Source of the DNA: Streptomyces sp. CC228A
GTDB lineage: Bacteria > Actinomycetota > Actinomycetes > Streptomycetales > Streptomycetaceae
Assembly: GCF_021390935.1 (NCBI RefSeq)
Contig: NZ_JAJPUI010000003.1
Span: forward strand, 590,742-654,741
DNA: 64,000 nucleotides
Direction of reading: 5' to 3'
A model generated the notes under the pieces. That model did not search any database and was not told where the DNA came from. It saw nothing but the letters and a program-made list of their open reading frames with translations. Within the stretch, counting starts at the first letter, position 1. The number at the start of each line of letters is the position of its first letter. Below are positions 46,753 through 55,339 of this stretch, one piece after another. The translations under genes were made by a program, and so were the position numbers.

Positions 46753-47584
46753 TCAGCGGCGGTGGCGGCGCAGGCGGGCGGCCAGCAGCACGGCTGCCGC
46801 GCCCAGCACCACGCAACCCGCGGCGGCGAGGGCCGGCGGCCACAGGTCTGCGGGCGACCGCTGCCCGCTGCTGGCCAGCTCGGCGGGGCCGGGCGGCGGG
46901 GACGGGGTGGCCGCCTGCGGGCCGGCGGGGGACCCGGACGGGGACGGCGGCCCGGACGGCGGGGCCGCGGTGGGCGCGGGTGCGAGGAGGGCGAGGCGGT
47001 AGGCGCCCGACTCCCCACCCAGTCGCCGTCGTCGCCCCTGCGCTGCACGATCGCGGCGTGCACGGTGATCTCGTCGGGGCGTGCCCCGGCGGCGAACGCG
47101 AGCCGGACGGGCACGCGGACGGTCCCGCCGGCGGGGACGGTGAACCCGCCGCCGACCGCGGCGGGGCCGCCGTCCAGGACGCCGACGACCTCCCGGGCGT
47201 CGGTCTCCTCCAGCGGCACGGGCCGCCGCCCGCCGGGCGCGGACGGGTCGGCGAACTCCAGCCGGACCTCGTCGGCCGCAGCGCGCCGGACCGGTCGGTG
47301 AGCACGAGGACGGGGTGGATGTTGCGGCACGGCTGGGAGGTCGTGTTGGTGAGCTCCACGTCCCATCCCTGCGGGCCGCCGCCGGCGCGGTACGCGACCG
47401 GGCCGCCGCGGATGCGGGTGCGCAGCGGGAAGCCGCTCCCGGTGGCGCCGTCCCCGCACCGGGGCTCCCGGCCGGCGACCGCCACGTCGGCGGACGCGGA
47501 CGGCGCGGCGGGCCCGAGCAGCAGCAGGAGCACGAGCGCGGCCGCCGGGGTGGCCGTGGCGGCAGGAGCGGTACGCGGTGGCAT
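46753..47584 (-). CDS. Secreted protein with C-terminal membrane anchor (two frame breaks)
   Basis: From ATG 47584 a signal peptide (ATPAAALVLLLLLGPAAPSA) leads to an extracellular beta domain (GGPQGWDVELTNTTSQPCRN, FTVPAGGTVRVPVRLAFAAG). A Pro/Ser-rich linker, the sequence AELASSGQ and a membrane helix (PALAAAGCVVLGAAAVLLAA) with Arg-rich end complete it. The layout resembles LAXTG-type sortase substrates, but the motif itself is not canonical. Breaks near 47,275-47,290 and 47,005-47,020 are one missing base each; repaired length is 277 residues. Function unknown. Confidence 0.65.
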
Positions 47585-47701
47585 GGGAGGCCCTCGGGGG
47601 TTCGCGGCACGTCGGTGGTCGTGGTTCCGCCTTCCCGCTCGGGCGCCCGCCCCACCGCGGCCGTGCCCGGACCCGCCGTACGGCCCGCCGGATGCGCCCG
47701 A

Positions 47702-48765
47702 TCAGCCCAGCCGGCCGAAGAGCGGGGCGAGCACCAGGTGCGCCGCGCCCTCCGCCACCGGCTGCGGCGAGGCGTCCGCGGCGGCCACGGGCACCGGGGC
47801 CCCGCCGGTGCGGCGGGCGCGCTCGGCGAGGACGGCCGCCACGCCCCGTACGAAGGGCCCGGGCGCCGAGGCCACGACCCGGCCGCCGAGCAGGACCCGG
47901 TCGAGGCCCAGGAGGGCCACGAGGTTGGCGGCGCCCGTCCCGAGGACGCGGGCCGCCTCCTCGGTGTCCCCGCGGGCGACGGCCGCCAGGCACAGCGCCT
48001 CCAGGCAGCCGCGCCCGCCGCAGCCGCAGGGGGCACCGTCGAGCTGCACGGTCTGGTGGCCGAACTCGCCGGCGCCGGGGCGGGCGCCGCGGTGCACGGC
48101 TCCGTCAGGACGAGGCCCGCGCCCAGGCCCGTACCGAGGTGCACGTACGCGAAGGAGCCGGCGCCGGGGCCGCTGCCGCCGCGGACGGCGAGGCCCAGCG
48201 CGGCCGCGTCGGTGTCCTTGTCGAGGACGACCGGCAGGCCCAGCCGCTCCGCCAGGGCGTCCCGCAGCGGGAAGCCGTCCCATTCGGGGAATCCGGTCAC
48301 CCGGCGCGGGACGCCCGCCGCGTGGTCCAGGGGGCCGGGCATGGCCACGCCGACGCCCAGGACGGTCGGCCGGTGCAGCTCGCGTACCGCGCTGGAGGCC
48401 GCTTCGAGGACCCGCTCGGGCCCGGCGCCCAGGTCGAGGGGCCCGCTGCGGGCTGCCGCGGTCGCCCCGGTGAGGTCGAGGAGCACGGCGTGGCACTCGT
48501 CGCGGTCCAGGTGCAGCCCCACGGCGTGGGCGGCCCCCGGCACGAGGCGCAGCACCGTGCGCGGCTTGCCCCCGGTGGAGGCGCGGCGGCCGGTGTCGTC
48601 GGCGAGGCCGTCCGCGCGCAGCCGGGCGGCGATCTTGCTGATGGCCTGGGGGGTGAGGCCGGTGCGTTCGGCGAGCTCCAGTCGGCTGATGCCGTCGGGG
48701 CCGGAGGCGCGGAGCAGTCCGAGCACGAGAGCGGTGTTGTGGCTGCGTAGCCCCGAGAGGTTCAC
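47702..48765 (-). CDS. ROK-family transcriptional regulator (one frame break)
   Basis: The start is probably GTG 48765 (VNLSGLRSHNTALVLGLLRA), although no clear ribosome site precedes it. An N-terminal winged helix (ISRLELAERTGLTPQAISKI) is joined to a sugar-kinase-like ROK domain with GLHLDRDECHAVLLDLTGAT, DKDTDAAALGLAV and the zinc motif CGCGGRGCLEALC. One missing base near 48,075-48,095 splits it; repaired length is 354 residues. ROK repressors respond to sugars. It is divergent from an oxidoreductase gene and the palindrome between them is a likely operator. Confidence 0.86.
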
Positions 48766-48797
48766 GTCCGCATTCTGGGCCGCGGACTTGCCGTAAC

Positions 48798-48810
48798 GCA
48801 ACAGCGTTGC
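48798..48810. promoter_or_regulatory. Palindrome between the ROK and oxidoreductase genes
   Basis: GCAACAGCGTTGC is an inverted repeat (GCAAC/GTTGC around AGC), 13-25 bases before the oxidoreductase start. It is a candidate ROK binding site. Confidence 0.5.
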
Positions 48811-48822
48811 TTTAGTACGGGC

Positions 48823-49944
48823 ATGACCGCACCCGCGCCCGCGCCCTCCTCGCCCCCGCCCGCCGAGCCCCCGGCCCCGCTCCGCGTGGGCCTCGTCGGC
48901 TACGGCCTGGCGGGCTCGGTCTTCCACGCCCCGCTGATCGCCGCGACCGGGGGCATGGTGCTCGACACCGTGGTCACCGCGCACGAGGAGCGCCGGGCGC
49001 AGGCCCGCGCCGCGCACCCGGGCGTCCGGCTGGCGGCCGCGCCCGAGGAGCTGTGGGCGCGCGCGGACGAGCTGGACCTCGTCGTCGTGGCCTCCCCGAA
49101 CAAGACCCATGTGCCGCTCGCGTCGGCGGCCCTGGAGGCCGGGCTGCCGGTCGTCGTGGACAAGCCGGTCGCGGGCACGGCCGCTCAGGCGCGGGCGCTG
49201 GCAGCCCTGGCGCAGGAGCGGGGCCTGCTGCTGTCGGTCTTCCAGAACCGCCGCTGGGACAACGACTTCCTGACCCTGCGCGCCCTGCTGGAGAGCGGCG
49301 AACTGGGTGACGTGCAGCGGTTCGAGTCCCGCTTCGAGCGGTGGCGGCCGCAGCTGAAGGGCGGCTGGCGGGAGTCGGGCGCGCCGGAGGAGATCGGGGG
49401 CCTCCTGTACGACCTGGGCAGCCATGTCGTGGACCAGGCCCTCGTCCTGTTCGGCCCCGCGGTGCGGGTGTACGCCGAGGTCGACACGCGGCGGCCGGGC
49501 GCGCGGACGGACGACGACACGTTCCTCGCGGTGACCCATGCGGGCGGGGTGCGCTCGCACCTGTACGTCAGCGCGACGGCGGCCCAGCTGGGCCCGCGCT
49601 TCCGGGTGCTGGGGTCGCGTGCGGGCTATGTGAAGTACGGCCTGGACCCGCAGGAGGCGGAGCTGCGCGCGGGCGCCCGCCCGGCGGCCGGGCAGCCGTG
49701 GGGCGTGGAGCCCCAGGAGCTGTGGGGCAGGCTCGGCGCGGGCGTGTCCCCGGTGGCGGGGGACGGCGGGCGGCCGGTGCCGACGCTGCCGGGCGCCTAC
49801 CCGGCGTACTACGCGGCGGTCGCGGCCGCCCTGCGGGACGGCACGCCGCCGCCGGTGACGGCCGCGGAGGCGGCGGACGCCCTCGACGTGCTGGAGGCAG
49901 CCCGCCGCTCGGCCCGCGAGGGCGTCGCGGTGGACCTGGCGTAG
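48823..49944 (+). CDS. Gfo/Idh/MocA-family oxidoreductase
   Basis: From ATG 48823 the 373-residue protein has the NAD-binding motif LRVGLVGYGLAGSVFHAPLI, VVVASPNKTHVPLASAALEA and the catalytic-lysine segment VVDKPVAGTAAQA (DKP in place of the usual EKP). The substrate domain has FQNRRWDNDFLTLRALLESG and LYDLGSHVVDQALVLFG with the typical His. These enzymes oxidise sugars or related alcohols. Divergent from a ROK repressor, it probably belongs to sugar catabolism. Confidence 0.93.
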   Translation: MTAPAPAPSSPPPAEPPAPLRVGLVGYGLAGSVFHAPLIAATGGMVLDTVVTAHEERRAQARAAHPGVRLAAAPEELWARADELDLVVVASPNKTHVPLASAALEAGLPVVVDKPVAGTAAQARALAALAQERGLLLSVFQNRRWDNDFLTLRALLESGELGDVQRFESRFERWRPQLKGGWRESGAPEEIGGLLYDLGSHVVDQALVLFGPAVRVYAEVDTRRPGARTDDDTFLAVTHAGGVRSHLYVSATAAQLGPRFRVLGSRAGYVKYGLDPQEAELRAGARPAAGQPWGVEPQELWGRLGAGVSPVAGDGGRPVPTLPGAYPAYYAAVAAALRDGTPPPVTAAEAADALDVLEAARRSAREGVAVDLA

Positions 49945-50000
49945 CCCCCGTACGGCAGCCGCCCCGCCCGGTGCCCGCCGGGCCCGCCGCCCCGCGCGGG

Positions 50001-50858
50001 CTACGCGTCCTTGAGCTGCTGCCGCTGGCGGCCGAGGCCGTCGATCTCCAGCTCGACGACGTCGCCGGCCCGCAGGTACGGCTTCGGCTCCGGCCGACCC
50101 ATCGCCACCCCCGCGGGCGTGCCGGTGTTGATGACGTCACCGGGGTACAGCGTCATGAACCGGCTCACGTACCGGACGACCTCCCCCACCGGGAAGATCT
50201 GGTCGGCGGTGCTGCCGTCCTGCTGGAGCTCGCCGTTCACCCACAGCCGCATCCTCAGGTCCTGCGGGTCCGGCACCTCGTCGGCGGTGACCAGCCACGG
50301 GCCGAGGGGGTTGAACGTCTCGCAGTTCTTGCCCTTGTCCCAGGTGCCGCCCCGCTCGATCTGGAACTCCCGCTCGGAGACGTCGTGGGCCACGGCGTAC
50401 CCGGCGACGTGCGCGAGGGCCTCCTCGGCGGAGTCCAGGTAGCGGGCCGTACGTCCGATGACTACGGCGAGCTCGACCTCCCAGTCCGTCTTCCTGCTCC
50501 CCCGGGGCACGAGCACTGTGTCGTCGGGTCCGACGACCGTGTCGGCCGCCTTCAGGAAGACCACCGGCTCGGCCGGGGGCTCGGCGCCCGCCTCGCGGGC
50601 GTGGTCGTGGTAGTTGAGCCCGATGCACACGACCTTCCCGACGCGGCCGACCGGCGGGCCCAGGCGCAGCCCCCGGCCGTCCAGCGGCGGCAGCACCCCG
50701 GCGTCCGCGGCGGCCCGCACGCGGTCGAGGGCGGACGCGTCGGAGAGCAGCTCCCCGTCGACGTCGGCGACGAGGGCGGACAGGTCCCGCAGGACCCCGT
50801 CCCGGTCGAGCAGGGCCGGTCGCTCGGCGCCCGCGGGCCCCACGCGCAGCAGCTTCAT
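50001..50858 (-). CDS. Fumarylacetoacetate hydrolase family protein
   Basis: From ATG 50858 (MKLLRVGPAGAERPALLDRD), with GGGAG before it, the 285-residue enzyme has CIGLNYHDHAREAG, PVVFLKAADTVVGPDD, DWEVELAVVIGR with metal-binding Glu residues, GYAVAHDVSEREFQ, KNCETFNPLGPWLVTADEVP and LYPGDVINTGTPAGVAMG. This matches the FAH/2-hydroxyhepta-diene-dioate isomerase branch, close to ureidoglycolate lyase and 2,4-diketo-3-deoxy-fuconate hydrolase. It cleaves C-C bonds of beta-diketo acids; sugar-acid breakdown with the neighbouring oxidoreductase is plausible. Confidence 0.93.
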   Translation of the reverse strand: MKLLRVGPAGAERPALLDRDGVLRDLSALVADVDGELLSDASALDRVRAAADAGVLPPLDGRGLRLGPPVGRVGKVVCIGLNYHDHAREAGAEPPAEPVVFLKAADTVVGPDDTVLVPRGSRKTDWEVELAVVIGRTARYLDSAEEALAHVAGYAVAHDVSEREFQIERGGTWDKGKNCETFNPLGPWLVTADEVPDPQDLRMRLWVNGELQQDGSTADQIFPVGEVVRYVSRFMTLYPGDVINTGTPAGVAMGRPEPKPYLRAGDVVELEIDGLGRQRQQLKDA

Positions 50859-50961
50859 GGTCTTCTCCCTGTGGTCGAGGTGGGCCCCGGCCGATGGGGT
50901 GCGGCCATCGTCAGGATTTGGCTGATCCTCCAAGACGTCGGATCACTGTGCAAGCCCCTGT

Positions 50962-51627
50962 TCATTTGCTGGACCGGTACAGGACGGCCCGCTCGGCAGC
51001 GGTCCAGGCGGTGCTGGTCACCACGTAGAGAGCGGCGGCGAGCGGCACGACGGCGACCGTCACCAGCGTCGCGAAGGACAGCAGCGGCATCACCTTGACC
51101 ATCGCCGCCATACCGGGCAGGTCACCGCCCACCTCGACGGCACCCATCTGCTTCCTGGTCATCCGGTACGTGAAGGTGGCGACGGCCGCGACGAGGGCGA
51201 ACAGCACCAGGTAGACCAGCCCGGCGCCCCCCAGGAGCCCGCCGTGCGCGAGCGCGTCGGCCCAGCGCCCGCCGAGCGGCGCGGCAAAGAGGGCGTAGTG
51301 GCCGAGCTCCCCGGCGGAGAAGAGCTGGTAGAGCAGGACGAACACGGGCAGTTGGAGCAGTCCGGGCAGACACCCGGCGAGCGGCGAGACCTTCTCCCGC
51401 GTGTGCAGCTCCAGCACGGCCCGCCGCAGCCGCTCCGGATCCCGCGCGTGCCGCTTGCGCAGGGCGGCGACCTGCGGGGCGAGCCGGGCGCGGGCCCGCT
51501 GGCCCCGGGCGGCGGCGACGGACAGCGGGAGCAGGGCGAGCCGCACGAGGAGTGTGACGAGCACGATGACGAGGGCGGCGGGCACGAGGTGGGCGGCCCA
51601 GGTGAAGGCCGCGAAGAAGGCAGACAT
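50962..51627 (-). CDS. YidC/Oxa1-family membrane protein insertase (short paralogue)
   Basis: The 221-residue protein from ATG 51627 has five membrane helices (VPAALVIVLVTLLVRLALLP, GLLQLPVFVLLYQLFSAGEL, LVYLVLFALVAAVATFTYRM, LLSFATLVTVAVVPLAAALY). The conserved Arg in helix 1 (LLVRLALLPLSV) and the charged hairpin RGQRARARLAPQVAALRKRH are present. It is shorter than the main YidC encoded near oriC in actinobacteria and is a second copy. With the DUF6412 gene upstream it forms a pair I have seen in Streptomyces genomes. Confidence 0.88.
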   Translation of the reverse strand: MSAFFAAFTWAAHLVPAALVIVLVTLLVRLALLPLSVAAARGQRARARLAPQVAALRKRHARDPERLRRAVLELHTREKVSPLAGCLPGLLQLPVFVLLYQLFSAGELGHYALFAAPLGGRWADALAHGGLLGGAGLVYLVLFALVAAVATFTYRMTRKQMGAVEVGGDLPGMAAMVKVMPLLSFATLVTVAVVPLAAALYVVTSTAWTAAERAVLYRSSK

Positions 51628-52157
51628 GACAGACCCCGGAGTGGTTCCGAACGTGGACGTACGCGGACGGCGGTGCGTGTCGACGGAAACGGCCGCGGAG
51701 CCGGGAGGGCCGGTGAGCCCGGTGAGCCCACGGAGGCCCCCTCCCGGACGGACCGGCGAGGGCCTCGGCCGCCGGAGCGCCCCGGCGCACCCGGGACGGT
51801 CCCGGAGCGCTCCGGGCTCCGGGCGGACCGGTCATCCGACCTCGCTCGGCCCGATGCCGGCACCCCGGGACCCCGAAGGGGCGGACCCCCGGAGGGCCGG
51901 ACGCGTGCGCGGGATGCGTGCGCACGCCAGGTGGCCGGGAGTGCTCAGGGAGCCGCCGGGATCCCGAGGATCCGGGCGGGCTCAGCCGGTCGGGGCCGAA
52001 GTGGCCGGGAACCCCAGGTAGCCGGCACCCCAGCGACTGGGGCCCGGGTGACCGGGAGCCCAGGTGACCGGGAGCGCCCAGGTGGCCAGGCGGGGGCCGT
52101 GAGCCCGTACGGCTCGGGGAGAGACCCGCAACCCCGGGCGAAGCGCCCAGGTGGGGC
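51628..52157. other. Gene-free gap with degenerate repeats
   Basis: This 530-base stretch between the yidC-like gene and the DUF6412 gene shows no coding frame. Short variants of GGTGACCGGGAGC and CAGGTGGCCGGGAG recur between about 51,930 and 52,090, and GGTGAGCCCGGTGAGCCC occurs near 51,715. Confidence 0.6.
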
Positions 52158-52496
52158 CTACGCGACCGCCGTCGACAGGAAGGCGATGCGGCCGCGGCCG
52201 GGGGCGCGGGGCCGGCGGCGCCCGCGGGCGTCGGGATCACGCTGCGGCAGGAAGGCGGTACGCCGTGCGCGGTCGCGCAGGGCGGTGCGCACCCGGGTGG
52301 GCGGCACGGTCGGTGCGACCAGGACGCTCAGCACCGCGCAGGCGAGCAGCCCGGCGGCAGCGGCACCCACGGTGAGGACGGAGAGCGACGCAGCGTCGAG
52401 AGGCGACACGGCGGCGAGGAGGACGGAGAACACCGACAGCGCGGCAAGCAGCGCGCACACGCGCGACCCGAGCGACCCGAGCATCCGCCGCACCAT
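52158..52496 (-). CDS. DUF6412-type small membrane protein
   Basis: The start ATG 52496 follows GAGGGGGATC. The 112-residue protein has two hydrophobic helices (VCALLLAALSVFSVLLAAVS-like segment and AAAAGLLACAVLSVLVAPTV) and an Arg-rich end. The pattern and its place before a short yidC match the DUF6412 family. It may assist the insertase; this is inference. Confidence 0.72.
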   Translation of the reverse strand: MVRRMLGSLGSRVCALLAALSVFSVLLAAVSPLDAASLSVLTVGAAAAGLLACAVLSVLVAPTVPPTRVRTALRDRARRTAFLPQRDPDARGRRRPRAPGRGRIAFLSTAVA

Positions 52497-52587
52497 GATC
52501 CCCCTCCCGCGTTCCGCCCCGACAGAACCGCCCCTACCGTAACACCGCGCCCCCGAACCCGAGCCGTACGGCAGTACGGTGGTGCCC

Positions 52588-53616
52588 ATGCGCCTCGACA
52601 CGCCTGCCGACCACACGAACGAAGCCGAGCGCCTGCTGCGCACCGCGGAGCAGTACCCCGAGGACCGGGAGCCGCTGCTCCTGCGGGCGGCGGCGCACCT
52701 GGAACTGGCGGGTGACCGCCCCAGGGCGACCACCCTCTACGACCTGCTCCTCACCTCGCCGCCGCCCCCGGAGAACCCGCACCTCATCCGGGCGCTGAAG
52801 GCGGCGAACCTGTGGGAGTACGGCCACGAGGCAGAAGCCCGGGCGATCATCGCGGGGCTGCGCGCGCTGCCGCCGACCGACGCGGCGGCCTGGGAGAGCA
52901 TCGGGGAGACCCTGGAGTCCCACGACGAACTGGAAGCGGCGCACTCCGTGTTCACGGCGGCGGCCGAGGCGCTGGCCCCCCATCCGGTGGACGAGCAGGA
53001 GCTGTCCCACCCCACCCAGTCCCTCCTGATCGGCCGTCACCGGGTCCGCCGCCTGCTGGCGCTGCCGCACGACGACTGGGACGTCCTCGCGGACCGCCTC
53101 CACGCGGGCACCGTCCCGCTGGACGACCTGCACGACCCGAAGCGCACGTGGGCGCTCGGCTCCTCGGACCCCGCGGAGCTGCGGGCGGAGATCACCCGGC
53201 TGCGCAGCGAGCTCGGCACGTACCGCACGGCCCTGTCCCGGCCGTTCCCCGTGACGGTGCTGCACTGGCCGCCGGACGAGCTCGCCGAACTCCTCGCCGC
53301 CTACCCGGAGCTGGAGGCGGAGTACCCGACGTACGAGGCGCACGTGACCGACCTGGAGGCGTCGCTGCGCGAGCTCGCCGCCTCCGGCACCCCGAACCTC
53401 GGCGTCGTCCGCGGCACGGTCCCGTCGTACGAGGCGTTCGCGGCGGCGGAGTCCTCGTCCCCCGCCAACCCGGCACTCCTCCCCCAGTACGCCACCGCGC
53501 TGGCCGCCCGCGGGCACGCCACGCCCTGGCCGCCCGCCCGCACCTCCGCCTGCTGGTGCGGGTCCGGCAGGGAGTACGCCGACTGCCACGGCACGCAGGC
53601 GAGGCCCTGGACGTAG
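52588..53616 (+). CDS. SEC-C zinc-motif protein with helical repeats
   Basis: The start ATG 52588 is preferred over two GTG codons just before it. The 342-residue protein has TPR-like helices (EAERLLRTAEQYPEDREPLL, DDELEAAHSVFTAAAEALA-type pairs) and ends with the zinc-binding SEC-C motif ACWCGSGREYADCHG (CxC...C-H). SEC-C motifs are found at the end of SecA and in many accessory proteins that bind nucleic acid or partners. The specific role is unknown. Confidence 0.85.
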   Translation: MRLDTPADHTNEAERLLRTAEQYPEDREPLLLRAAAHLELAGDRPRATTLYDLLLTSPPPPENPHLIRALKAANLWEYGHEAEARAIIAGLRALPPTDAAAWESIGETLESHDELEAAHSVFTAAAEALAPHPVDEQELSHPTQSLLIGRHRVRRLLALPHDDWDVLADRLHAGTVPLDDLHDPKRTWALGSSDPAELRAEITRLRSELGTYRTALSRPFPVTVLHWPPDELAELLAAYPELEAEYPTYEAHVTDLEASLRELAASGTPNLGVVRGTVPSYEAFAAAESSSPANPALLPQYATALAARGHATPWPPARTSACWCGSGREYADCHGTQARPWT

Positions 53617-53619
53617 ACC

Positions 53620-53987
53620 GGGCGAACGGGGCGGCGGGTGCGGCGCACCCGGACGTAGGCATGGCCCCGCGGGTGCGCGGGGCGCCGCACCAGGACGTCG
53701 ACGTACACCGGCAGGGCGGTGCCGTACCGGTGCAGGGCGAGCGCGGCGGCTCCGGCGAGCAGCGCGTCCGGACCCGCGTACAGCAGCGCGGCCCGCATGC
53801 GCTGGTGCGGGTCGGGGCCCGCGTCGCCGAGCAGCACGACCCTGGGCAGCACCCGCCGCCAGGGGCCCCCGGGCCGGCAGCGCGCCGCGACCACGTGCGA
53901 CGGGCAGCCGAGGTCGCGGAGCTGGTGCACGGTGGCGAGCCCGTCCTGCGCGACGACGAGCGGGTCGGAGACGAGTAAGTCGGACAT
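53620..53987 (-). pseudogene. AbiEi-like antitoxin/DUF559-type protein, C-terminally truncated
   Basis: From ATG 53987 the frame reads MSDLLVSDPLVVAQDGLATV, then HQLRDLGCPSHVVAARCRPG and GPWRRVLPRVVLLGDAGPDP, followed by RMRAALLYAGPDALLAGAAA. This matches the N-terminal winged-helix and next domain of actinobacterial AbiEi-like proteins, which are normally about 280-310 residues. Recognisable sequence stops near GLACVP at about 53,620, where the convergent SEC-C gene ends. The C-terminal half is therefore missing. It is probably a remnant. Confidence 0.55.
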
Positions 53988-54183
53988 GTGACCTGACCTG
54001 CCCGACAGCCCCCTCCAACTACCGTACGCGCCGGGCTCGTTACGCAACGGTGGCAGGAAGGGTCCTGCATCACCCGGAGCGGTTACTTGTCGTCACCACC
54101 ACATCACGGTGCGCATGGACCTCGATGGCGTGGGGATCTCCGACCGCGTAACCGATCGCCCCTTGCTGTGAACGGAGCGCCCC

Positions 54184-54654
54184 ATGCGCGCAGTTGTCGT
54201 CAGGTACGCCCAAGTCCTCCTCGCCGCGGCCGGCCTGGTCGCCACCACCACGGGGCCTGCGGCGGCCAGCGCGGTGGGGTACGCGAAGGTGGCTGCCTTC
54301 TGCCATGGGTTCAGGGGCGCGGAGGTCTGCGCGCCGGTGACGACCCTGGGGCACTTCATCCAAGGGCAGGGGAAGCGCATCACGCGGGAGGAGGCGTCCG
54401 TCCAGGATGTCGTGGGCGGTGACACGGCGGGAGGCAAGTGGTGCAACTGGCGCATCGACTGGCGCTATTCCGACACCGACGGCCGCACCTATCTGATCAG
54501 TAAGGGGCCCATGCACACGAGGTGCGACTGGCTCGGCTCCATCGGCCGTATCGACAAGACGAAGCGGACGTTGAAGCACTACGGCAAGGCATGCGCTGAC
54601 TTCTACGCCGGAGGCAAGAAGCGTGCTTCCCAGTGCCACTACATCACCAAGTGA
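54184..54654 (+). CDS. Small secreted protein with six cysteines
   Basis: The start ATG 54184 gives 156 residues with a signal peptide (VRYAQVLLAAAGLVATTTG, cleavage near AAASA). The mature part has six Cys (AFCHGF, EVCAPV, KWCNWR, TRCDWL, KACADF, SQCHYI), so three disulphides are likely. Codon third positions are less G/C-rich than in neighbours. The family is not recognised. A small membrane protein gene follows 12 bases later. Confidence 0.75.
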   Translation: MRAVVVRYAQVLLAAAGLVATTTGPAAASAVGYAKVAAFCHGFRGAEVCAPVTTLGHFIQGQGKRITREEASVQDVVGGDTAGGKWCNWRIDWRYSDTDGRTYLISKGPMHTRCDWLGSIGRIDKTKRTLKHYGKACADFYAGGKKRASQCHYITK

Positions 54655-54666
54655 CTGGAGAGCCCC

Positions 54667-54909
54667 ATGGTGGACGGCCCGCTGAGTTCGTTGCAGTCCC
54701 GCACGCTGCGCTGGCTATTGATCATCTGCTTGACCGGCGTAGCCTCCGGAGTCCTCGTCCCCATCGTGTTCGGTCTCCTTCTGCCCGCCTCGGTTTACGA
54801 GGAGCTACCGGACTCCGCACTGTTCTTCGCCGTCGTGGCAGGGGCAGTCGGTCTCTCCGCAGCCGTCCACCGCTGGTCCCGCCGCAAATCCCCGCCCCCC
54901 GGGCGTTAG
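54667..54909 (+). CDS. Small membrane protein, unknown
   Basis: The 80-residue protein from ATG 54667 (GGAG upstream) has two membrane helices (WLLIICLTGVASGVLVPIVF and ALFFAVVAGAVGLSAAVHRW) and a basic end. It follows the six-Cys secreted protein closely and may be co-expressed. Not recognised. Confidence 0.65.
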   Translation: MVDGPLSSLQSRTLRWLLIICLTGVASGVLVPIVFGLLLPASVYEELPDSALFFAVVAGAVGLSAAVHRWSRRKSPPPGR

Positions 54910-54947
54910 CCTCGGGGTGGAGGTTTCGGAGAGACCGGAGGTGCAGG

Positions 54948-55250
54948 ATGCGTGGTGCGGCGGTGGCGGCTGTGGCGGCGGGTGGGCTCGTCGGGGGGTA
55001 CGGGGTCGCCCGGTGGACGAAGAAGCGGCCGCTCGGCGGCGTCGCCCTGGCGGCGGCCGGGGCCGTGGCGGCGCGGGAGTGGCAGCGGACGAGCGGCGGC
55101 GCCGCGGCCGCGGGGCTCACCGCCGCGTACGTCGCGGCGTTCGCGGGGGCGCATCCGCTGGCGAAGAAGATGGGCGCCTGGCCTGCGGTGTTCTCCGTCG
55201 CCGGGGGCATGGCGCTGGCTTCCTGGGCGGTGACCCGCAAGGAGGGCTGA
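54948..55250 (+). CDS. Small conserved membrane protein
   Basis: The 100-residue protein from ATG 54948 (MRGAAVAAVAAGGLVGGYGV) has Ala/Gly-rich hydrophobic helices separated by KKRPLGG and a final VARKEG-like basic end (TRKEG). GGAGAGACCGGAGG precedes the start. It is a conserved actinobacterial type without known function. Confidence 0.68.
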   Translation: MRGAAVAAVAAGGLVGGYGVARWTKKRPLGGVALAAAGAVAAREWQRTSGGAAAAGLTAAYVAAFAGAHPLAKKMGAWPAVFSVAGGMALASWAVTRKEG

Positions 55251-55298
55251 ACGGGGCGGCGGGTGCGTACGTATAAGACGGCACCTCCCCGTAGTAAC

Positions 55299-55339
55299 TG
55301 GGCGGGTGGCCGGTCGGCAGGGACCGGTCACCCGCCCAG
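55299..55339. terminator. Bidirectional hairpin at the end of the DUF445 gene
   Basis: CTGGGCGGGTGGCCGGTC pairs with GACCGGTCACCCGCCCAG (one G-T pair), overlapping the 3' end of the DUF445 gene and facing the small membrane protein gene. Confidence 0.7.

Noticed and set aside
46753..47584. Canonical LPXTG/LAXTG sortase substrate
   Set aside because: The layout fits, but the sequence at the expected place is LASSG, which does not match the sorting motif.
46077..48473. Very long open frames with HTAHRTP or CAVCGVR repeats
   Set aside because: They arise from the 7-bp array and high-GC antisense reading; the real genes in this stretch lie on the minus strand in other frames.
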